From an uncultured Clostridia bacterium (GTDB lineage Bacteria; Bacillota; Clostridia; Oscillospirales; CAG-272), in the NCBI GenBank assembly GCA_904502055.1, contig CAJGDZ010000061.1, positions 1 through 9,716 on the forward strand: DNA of 9,716 nt, read 5' to 3'. Both the position numbers and the translations under genes were made by a program. The notes under the pieces were generated by a model that saw only the letters and a program-made list of their open reading frames with translations, had not been told where the DNA came from and ran no database searches. Shown here piece by piece: positions 4,158-9,716 of this stretch; positions within the stretch are counted from its first letter, which is position 1; each line of letters starts with the position of its first letter.

Positions 4158-5787
4158 TCTTTATATCCTTTCTTTTTATACATCCCAATTTCATTAGAAG
4201 CGTTAACATTTTTTCTCCGCCCGGAAGCATCCTGACCTCGCAAGAGCCATATACGCCCATCTTCCCTCCCACCAAGAAATAAAGAAGTGCCGCGAGAAGT
4301 ACAGACAACAAAAATCCGAGTGTCGGAAGATTCATTCTGTCACAAAGCAAACGCCAAATCCAAAAAGCAATCCCAACCGACAAAAAAGAAGAAAGCATAG
4401 ACGGAACCGAAAGCTTTATTAGATTATATTTCACGTTGGTATATCGATCTATAAAATATAAATTCATTCCCACGGTCACCGTGTTACACACAAGCGTACT
4501 AATGGCCACGCCATATATTCCTACCGAAGGAACCCCCATCAAAATATATGCCGTAAGAACCTTGACGGCAACGCCGACAAGCATCGAAAAAATCGGGAGC
4601 ATTGCCTTACGGTATGCCTGCAAAATAGCATTTGTGACCCCCATAAGACAGGAGGAGCAAACCGAAAATGCAAGTACACTCAGCATCGGGGCGGCAATCG
4701 CTATGGAAGAGTCTTCCCCCGCAAACAAAATCGACAAAATCGGTCTCGCGAAGAGCGCCATTCCCACGGAGCACGGCAAAGACAAGAACAAGCACATCCT
4801 TAAGGATGTTTCTACCAGCTCTGTGCATTGTCTTTCTTGCCCCGCTTCTGCCGCCTCGGTCAAGGTTGGAACAAGTGAGAGAGAAATTCCCGCCACCAGT
4901 GAGGACGGAAGATTATAGAGAGGCACCGCCAACGTGCTATAGCTTCCGTACATTGACGCAAGGACTGTACCTTCGTATCCGATACGTCCCAAGCGTCGAA
5001 ATATCATACTCATATCCACTACGCGTGTGAGTCCGGAAAGTGAGGTGCTGAGAGTTACCGGAATGGCCAAAAGCATCAGGCGGTGCAAAATGTGCCGTGT
5101 GGGATCGGTTTCGGTCAATCGCAAGGTATCGGGACAAGCAAAGTCGACAACGGGTCTGCTAACAAGCAAATAAACCGTTGACAAAAGGCTTCCGACCGTA
5201 ATGCCAAGTGCCGCATAAGCAGCGCAGAGTCGAGGGCTATGCCCCGCCCTTGCGGCAAGAGCCGCAAAAAGCAGACCAAGCACCAGCTTACCAAGCGCTT
5301 CGATGACCTGGGAGATCGCCGTTGGCTTCATATTCTGGTAGCCTTGAAAAAGCCCGCGCATCGCACCCGATATACACACAAGGAGGACGGTCGGAGAAAT
5401 CGCAAGAATGGACATCGTTGCCTTTGGAGTTTCCAAGAACGCAGAGAATGCTCGGGCACCAAGCCCCATTACCAGCGATCCGATCACACCGACCACAGCA
5501 AAAAGTGCAAAGGAGACCCTGTGTATTTTATCCACGTTTCTTCCTTTTCCTACTGCCAGGCTCTCTGAGACCAAAATGGAAACTGCAATCGGAAGTCCCG
5601 CCGTCGATATCACGAAAAAGAGTGCATAGATCTCGTACGCGGCGTTAAAATATCCCATCCCCTCCGCGCCGAGGATCTTTAAAAGCGGGATCTTATACAC
5701 AAGACCTATCATCTTTACTGCAATTACCGAAAGCGTAAGCGCCGTCACACCGGATGCAAAGCGCTTTTGCGAATGCTCGCCGTTCAT
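4108..5787 (-). CDS. SpoVB-like MATE/MOP-superfamily lipid-linked saccharide flippase
   Basis: This 559-residue protein has about 14 hydrophobic segments and the N-terminal signature of the SpoVB/YabM branch of the polysaccharide transporter family: GLVYKIPLLKILGAEGMGYFNAAYEIYALFFVISTAGLPIAVSILVSE (about 28-75), followed by RGLFQGYQNMKPTAISQVIE near 145-164. Members move lipid-linked sugars across the cytoplasmic membrane; SpoVB is needed for spore cortex in Bacillus, while related paralogues serve other envelope polymers (family knowledge). Its place just before mazG equals that of yabM in Bacillus subtilis. A sporulation role is likely but not proven, since such genomes often carry several paralogues. 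The start follows the upstream gene by 15 bases with GGTGATGGG as a weak ribosome binding site. The last 16 codons run into mazG; this polar tail is not membrane-like. Confidence 0.88.
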   Translation of the reverse strand: MNGEHSQKRFASGVTALTLSVIAVKMIGLVYKIPLLKILGAEGMGYFNAAYEIYALFFVISTAGLPIAVSILVSESLAVGKGRNVDKIHRVSFALFAVVGVIGSLVMGLGARAFSAFLETPKATMSILAISPTVLLVCISGAMRGLFQGYQNMKPTAISQVIEALGKLVLGLLFAALAARAGHSPRLCAAYAALGITVGSLLSTVYLLVSRPVVDFACPDTLRLTETDPTRHILHRLMLLAIPVTLSTSLSGLTRVVDMSMIFRRLGRIGYEGTVLASMYGSYSTLAVPLYNLPSSLVAGISLSLVPTLTEAAEAGQERQCTELVETSLRMCLFLSLPCSVGMALFARPILSILFAGEDSSIAIAAPMLSVLAFSVCSSCLMGVTNAILQAYRKAMLPIFSMLVGVAVKVLTAYILMGVPSVGIYGVAISTLVCNTVTVGMNLYFIDRYTNVKYNLIKLSVPSMLSSFLSVGIAFWIWRLLCDRMNLPTLGFLLSVLLAALLYFLVGGKMGVYGSCEVRMLPGGEKMLTLLMKLGCIKRKDIKNEQRGYNQGASVEAEI

Positions 5788-5802
5788 CCCATCACCGACC
5801 CA

Positions 5803-7095
5803 TCAGTCAAAATAATGTTTGATAACGTCCTTTGCCTCGTATTTCAGCTTTTCAATATCGATGGTGGTATACTCACCGTTTTCGTACAAGATCTTACCGT
5901 CTACCATCGTCATTTTTACGTCTGACGAATCCGCGCTGTAAGCCACCGTCGTTTCGGCGCCGTAAGACGGGATATTATGAAGCGAATCCAGATCGATCAA
6001 GATCAGATCCGCCTTCTGCCCGACCTCAATTCGGCCGCAGTCAGAGCGTCCCTGTGCCCTTGCTCCCTCAAGCGTTGCCATGCGGCAAAGCGTGTGCGCA
6101 TTGGTAGCCTCGGCTCTTTGGGTAACCCCCTTATGCAGGATGGCCGCCAGCTTGAGCTCCTTGAAAACATCCAGGTTGTTATTGGAAGCCGCGCCGTCGG
6201 TTCCGAGAGAAACCGAGACGCCGCGCAAGAGCATCTCCGCAAGAGGCATCACGCCGCTTGCCAGCTTAAGATTGCTGACCGGATTGTGTGAAACAAACAC
6301 GCCTTTCGCGCGCATAACGTCCATATCCTCGCTGCTCACGTGCACACAGTGCGCAGCACAAAACGGAACGTCCAGCATTCCCGTATCCAGCGCAAACGCA
6401 ATGGGCGTTTTTCCGCCGCGGCGCGCCTTACATTCCTCGTGCTCCTTGATGGTTTCGGAAATATGCATCTGGATTGCAAGACCGTGTTCCTTGGCATATG
6501 CCGCCACTGCGCGGCACATCCGCTCGGTATTGGTATATTCTGCGTGAATGCTCATATCCACACGGATCCTTCCGTTTTCGGAAAGGTGGTAATCGCGTAC
6601 AAGGGCAACAGCCTCTTGTAACCGATGGCTGGATTCCGGATCCTCATTCGGGTCAAAGGAAACAATGGAGCGCGCCAGATTGGCCTTGATTCCACTCTCA
6701 ATCGCTGCCCTTGCCACAACATCCTCAAACATATACATATCCGAAAAGGAAACAATTCCGCCCGCCAGCATTTCCGCAATGGAAAGCATAGTTCCCGTAT
6801 AGACCGATTTTTCCGTCAGACGGTCCTCTGCGGGAAAGATCTTCTCATTGAGCCATCGATCAAGCGGAAGATCCTCACCATAGCCGCGAAAAAGCGACAT
6901 GGCCGCGTGACAGTGCGAGTTATAAAATCCCGGAAACAGAAGGTTTCCCTTACCGTCAAAAATGCGGTCATAGGTTTGAGAGGTCGGCTGTTCTCCAACA
7001 TACGAGATGCGGTCATCGGTGATAACCACCGATACCGTCTTGTCGCCAAAGCCGTATTCCTCAGAAAGCTTAACGTTTTGAATCAAAGTTTTCAT
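5803..7095 (-). CDS. MTA/SAH deaminase-family amidohydrolase (adenosine-type deaminase)
   Basis: This is a 430-residue metal-dependent hydrolase of the MtaD/TrzA/AtzA group. The signature PGFYNSHCHAAMSLFRGYGEDLPLDRWL (55-82) gives zinc ligands H61 and H63. Further ligands or catalytic residues are H211 and E214 in MHISE, H249 in AAHCVH and D300 in LGTDGAASNN. H184 matches a conserved substrate-side His. The family, including Thermotoga TM0936, deaminates S-adenosylhomocysteine, 5'-methylthioadenosine or adenosine to inosyl products; archaeal DadD prefers 5'-deoxyadenosine (established). The exact substrate cannot be read from sequence. It starts two bases after the hemZ stop, with GGAATGGA inside the end of hemZ as ribosome binding site, so the two are tightly co-expressed. 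HemZ is a radical-SAM enzyme that releases 5'-deoxyadenosine, which makes salvage of that product an attractive role (inference). Confidence 0.88.
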   Translation of the reverse strand: MKTLIQNVKLSEEYGFGDKTVSVVITDDRISYVGEQPTSQTYDRIFDGKGNLLFPGFYNSHCHAAMSLFRGYGEDLPLDRWLNEKIFPAEDRLTEKSVYTGTMLSIAEMLAGGIVSFSDMYMFEDVVARAAIESGIKANLARSIVSFDPNEDPESSHRLQEAVALVRDYHLSENGRIRVDMSIHAEYTNTERMCRAVAAYAKEHGLAIQMHISETIKEHEECKARRGGKTPIAFALDTGMLDVPFCAAHCVHVSSEDMDVMRAKGVFVSHNPVSNLKLASGVMPLAEMLLRGVSVSLGTDGAASNNNLDVFKELKLAAILHKGVTQRAEATNAHTLCRMATLEGARAQGRSDCGRIEVGQKADLILIDLDSLHNIPSYGAETTVAYSADSSDVKMTMVDGKILYENGEYTTIDIEKLKYEAKDVIKHYFD

Positions 7096-7097
7096 TT

Positions 7098-8591
7098 TTA
7101 TTCCATTCCGTGTTTTTGATAATAATCCAAAATCATCTTTTGGTTTTTCCGACTCTTGTCATCATTTAGATATTCATACGGATATTTATCGTTGAAAATC
7201 CGATCGATCTCAATCTTTCCGTTCTGATCCGCGTGATAGTCCACAAGCTTGGTCACCGCGCCTGCGCCCGCAGCCAGGATGGTATGTACCTCTTCCATCA
7301 TATATACGTTATAAAGTCCCTCGTACCCCTCCTTGGCGAAGCCCACGTTTTCAAAATTACCGACCGTATTTTTTTGACGGTACATATAATAAGGAAGATA
7401 CTCAGCCTGCAGAGCGCGAAGCTGGGAATAATCCACACACTTTCCCACGTCGCCGCCGGTAATCGAATAAATGTGACTCTCGGTACGAAGAATATCCGCC
7501 GATTTTTTCACACAGAAGGTGTGAACGGTAATATTTTCCGGCTGAAGCTCTACGATCTTGTCAAAGGTTGCCGCAAAGCTGGAAAAGCGATCACCGGGGA
7601 GCCCCGCAATGAGGTCGGTATTGATACACCTTATGCCTGACTCCTTGGCGATATGATACGCGCGATAAAAATCCTCCGCCGTGTGCGCTCTGCCAATGCT
7701 GGTAAGCACATTTTCCGACAGAGACTGCGCATTCACGCTCACGCGTGTTACACCAAACTTTTTGGCAATGGCCAGCTTCCCTGCCGTGATGGTATCGGGG
7801 CGTCCCGCCTCATATGTAAACTCCTCAAGCTCATCCACGTCGGTATTCTTGGCAACAGTAGACAGAAGGATCTCCATTTGCTGCTCGGTCAGAATGGTAG
7901 GTGTACCGCCACCGACGTATACCGTTTTTACGTGAAGTCCCAGCTCCCTTACCGTTTCAAAAATGCGGTCGATCTCCTCACAAAGCCGAATCAGATATTC
8001 GGGAATCAGGGACAGGAGGCGCTTTGACGTATAGGATACAAAGGAGCAATATGAGCATCTTGAAGGGCAAAAAGGGATGGAAATATATATGCTGCAATCT
8101 TTTTTGGACGGATTACCGATGATCTCCTTTTCTTTTCTTGCCACATCTACGGCAAGTCCCGCTTTTTTCGGGGTAACAAAATAATCAGACGAGAGCGTTT
8201 TCTTAACACGCGTCTTGCTCATTCCGTGATTGAGCATCTCCATAGCTACCTTGGACGGACGGACACCCACAAGCATACCCCAAGACGGCTTGTAACGCAT
8301 CAACTCGCTCCCCGCGGCGATGACTGCGGCTCCGATGGCCAGCTTCTTGGTTCGCTCCGCCGTGACGCCCTCGCGGAAGAGTGACTCCTTTGTGGACTCC
8401 GCCGTTCGATCACCCAGCTGAAGCTTGGCCGTTGCCGTTGCCCTTTCCCCGTCACAGGTAAGCGTAAGCCAAAGCACGGGAGTCATTGGCGTTATTTCCT
8501 CGTTTTCGGGAAATTTAGCCCCCGGGAAAAAGATCATACAAAGAGTCTGAACATAATATTGATTGATATCTCCATCAAAATACAGCTTCAT
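7098..8591 (-). CDS. hemZ: Radical-SAM coproporphyrinogen III oxidase-like protein HemZ
   Basis: This is a 497-residue radical-SAM protein. The [4Fe-4S] motif is C175-x3-C179-x2-C182 in IPFCPSRCSYCSF. It is followed by YVGGGTPT (225-232), EAGRPDTI (261-268), a RVSVNAQS strand and GLPGD, all typical of the HemN/HemW/HemZ branch. The 165-residue region before the cluster and the late YYMYRQKN segment are characteristic of HemZ as found in Bacillus and Clostridia. HemZ is annotated as oxygen-independent coproporphyrinogen III dehydrogenase, but close relatives (HemW) act as heme chaperones, and many anaerobes with this gene lack full heme synthesis, so the reaction should be held loosely. No other heme gene is in the window. 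The ribosome binding site AAAGGA overlaps the dtd stop codon, 12 bases of spacing in all. Adjacent relA-dtd-hemZ clusters are, from memory, common in Clostridia. Confidence 0.92.
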   Translation of the reverse strand: MKLYFDGDINQYYVQTLCMIFFPGAKFPENEEITPMTPVLWLTLTCDGERATATAKLQLGDRTAESTKESLFREGVTAERTKKLAIGAAVIAAGSELMRYKPSWGMLVGVRPSKVAMEMLNHGMSKTRVKKTLSSDYFVTPKKAGLAVDVARKEKEIIGNPSKKDCSIYISIPFCPSRCSYCSFVSYTSKRLLSLIPEYLIRLCEEIDRIFETVRELGLHVKTVYVGGGTPTILTEQQMEILLSTVAKNTDVDELEEFTYEAGRPDTITAGKLAIAKKFGVTRVSVNAQSLSENVLTSIGRAHTAEDFYRAYHIAKESGIRCINTDLIAGLPGDRFSSFAATFDKIVELQPENITVHTFCVKKSADILRTESHIYSITGGDVGKCVDYSQLRALQAEYLPYYMYRQKNTVGNFENVGFAKEGYEGLYNVYMMEEVHTILAAGAGAVTKLVDYHADQNGKIEIDRIFNDKYPYEYLNDDKSRKNQKMILDYYQKHGME

Positions 8592-8603
8592 TTTTCTGTT
8601 CCT

Positions 8604-9062
8604 TTATTTTTTGATCAGCACCTTGCTGTCCATAACAATGGTAATGGGGCCGTCCCCCGCAATATCTACCTTCATCTCCGCACCGAAAACGCCGGTTTCC
8701 ACAGGCTTCCCCAATTGGAGCGAAAGCAGGCGGCAAAACTCCTCATACAGCTTCTCAGCCACCGCAGGAGCGGCAGCCGCCAGATAATCGGGGCGGTTTC
8801 CGTGCTTATAATTGGCTAAAAGCGTGAAATTGGAGACAACAAGCGCCTCACCGCCAATATCCAGAAGCGAAAGATTCATTTTGTCGTTTTCGTCGTTAAA
8901 AACACGAAGCTTTGCGATCTTGGCACTCAGCACCTGTGCGTCCTTTTCGGTATCCTCGCCCGAAACGCCGAGAAGAATGGCAAGCCCCTTCTCGCATTTA
9001 CCGACGATTTTTTCCTCCACGGTCACCGACGCGTGGCTGACTCTTTGCAAAACGGCTATCAT
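8604..9062 (-). CDS. dtd: D-aminoacyl-tRNA deacylase
   Basis: This 152-residue protein is full length for DTD. It begins MIAVLQRVSHASVTV as the family does, has KIAKLRVFNDENDKMNLSL (48-66), an SNFTLLANYKHGNRPDY segment (77-93) and the Gly-cisPro active-site motif at G138-P139 in GDGPITI. DTD removes D-amino acids (and glycine from tRNA-Ala) in the cytosol and so protects translation from mischarged tRNA (established). The usual SQFT signature reads SNFT here (N78), and the usual NDGPVT reads GDGPIT. Both are conservative and probably do not abolish activity. The start is set by AAAGGA at 9069-9074, and the gene follows relA by 17 bases. The relA-dtd pairing is the same as in Bacillus subtilis. 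Confidence 0.95.
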   Translation of the reverse strand: MIAVLQRVSHASVTVEEKIVGKCEKGLAILLGVSGEDTEKDAQVLSAKIAKLRVFNDENDKMNLSLLDIGGEALVVSNFTLLANYKHGNRPDYLAAAAPAVAEKLYEEFCRLLSLQLGKPVETGVFGAEMKVDIAGDGPITIVMDSKVLIKK

Positions 9063-9079
9063 ACGATGTCCTTTCTTTT

Positions 9080-9716
9080 TCAGGCATAGCCTCTCGTTAC
9101 GTCGATCACGTCCTTCAGCGACTTCAAACGAGAAACAATGGAATGATAATGTTCAGTATTTTTACAGCTGACCTTAAGGTTAAGGAGCACCTGCTCTTCG
9201 CCTCTCTTTACCGTATTGACCGAAAGAATCAAAACCTTCATGTCTGCCAACGCAACCGAAACGTCAGCCAAAAGTCCGATTCGGTCATACGAAACGATCT
9301 GCAAAAGCGCCTCGTAAACGCCATCGTGCGTTTTATCGCCGCCGTTTTCCCAGTGCGCCTCTACCCAGCGCGCAGGATCGTAGGACTGCTTCATCGATTC
9401 AGTTACGTTCGGGCAATCTCTCTTGTGAATCGAAATGCCGTACCCCTTGGTGATAAATCCGATCACGCGGTCACCGGGCAGTGGGTTGCAGCATTTGGCA
9501 AACTTGACCATACAGCCGCTTTCGCCATCCACAACGATGCCACTGTTGGATTTCAGGTTTTTGGCAGGTGTTGCCAGCTTGATATTCTGCTCGGTAATCG
9601 TCTCCTTGGGCTCGGCAAGCTCATCCTTGAATACCTTTTCAAATTCGGCCTTGATCTTTGGAAATACCTTGGTCAGCAAAAGCTCACCGTAGCCGAGCGC
9701 GTTATAAAAATCGTCA
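9080..9716 (-). CDS. relA: RelA/SpoT-family (p)ppGpp synthetase/hydrolase, C-terminal part
   Basis: The gene enters from beyond the right edge; 211 codons are visible, starting in frame at 9715 with DDFYNALGYGELLLTKVFPKI. A start at the TTG at 9677-9679 is rejected because the preceding in-frame residues match the family. Visible are the helical segment, the zinc-finger/RIS domain (VKFAKCCNPLPGDRVIGFITKG, with GISIHKRDCPN carrying the His and third Cys), and a C-terminal ACT domain beginning around YEALLQIVSYDRIGLLADV and ending in VTRGYA. These regulatory domains contact the ribosome and stalled tRNA and tune the N-terminal hydrolase and synthetase domains, which are outside the window. The long RelA/SpoT enzyme controls the alarmone (p)ppGpp during starvation. 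It heads the visible operon, with dtd 17 bases downstream. Confidence 0.94.
   Translation of the reverse strand, partial: DDFYNALGYGELLLTKVFPKIKAEFEKVFKDELAEPKETITEQNIKLATPAKNLKSNSGIVVDGESGCMVKFAKCCNPLPGDRVIGFITKGYGISIHKRDCPNVTESMKQSYDPARWVEAHWENGGDKTHDGVYEALLQIVSYDRIGLLADVSVALADMKVLILSVNTVKRGEEQVLLNLKVSCKNTEHYHSIVSRLKSLKDVIDVTRGYA

Noticed and set aside
1..9716. Mobile element, phage, defence system, CRISPR array or tRNA
   Set aside because: No transposase, integrase, recombinase or nuclease motifs, no regular direct repeats and no cloverleaf-like sequence were seen; all genes are core or sporulation families.

Overview
This window looks like a chromosomal segment from an endospore-forming member of the Bacillota, most likely class Clostridia (inference). 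The support is a run of sporulation genes (a SpoVB-type flippase, yabP, yabQ), strong AGGAGG-type ribosome binding sites, consensus sigma-A promoters, a lipoprotein signal with a Thr-rich linker, and protein sequences of Clostridial type. I see no phage, insertion sequence, CRISPR array, tRNA or rRNA. All genes except the first are on the minus strand. There is no gene-free stretch over 300 bases; the longest gap is about 119 bases, upstream of the HU gene.

Reading the minus strand in its direction of transcription (from the right edge), the first unit is relA/spoT (C-terminal third only), dtd, hemZ, an MTA/SAH-type deaminase, a spoVB-like MATE/MOP flippase, and mazG. Spacing is 2-17 bases or overlapping, so this is probably one operon of stringent response, proofreading, radical-SAM porphyrin chemistry, nucleoside salvage, envelope lipid export and nucleotide house-cleaning. 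The second unit starts at a good sigma-A promoter in an A-tract-rich gap: hup (HU), then a long hairpin, rqcP (S4 domain, ribosome quality control), then a candidate sigma-E promoter, yabP, yabQ and a fumarase/tartrate dehydratase alpha subunit. The order flippase-mazG-(hup)-rqcP-yabP-yabQ matches the yabM-yabN-yabO-yabP-yabQ region of Bacillus subtilis. The divIC gene that follows there is replaced here by the fumarase alpha gene, whose beta partner is not in the window.

The third unit is a small lipoprotein gene with a perfect TTGACA-17-TATAAT promoter framed by a 12-base inverted repeat. It converges on the 3' end of a plus-strand GTP-dependent phosphoenolpyruvate carboxykinase gene at the left edge. 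Two adjacent perfect 12-bp hairpins separate the converging genes.

The protein-coding content is mostly well-known families. The parts most worth attention are regulatory or contextual: the sigma-E-like promoter with a C7 tract in its spacer, the 20-bp RNA hairpin abutting the rqcP ribosome binding site, the orphan fumarase alpha subunit overlapping yabQ, the deaminase directly behind a radical-SAM enzyme, and the palindrome around the lipoprotein promoter. I did not find convincing evidence of a wholly new multi-gene system.
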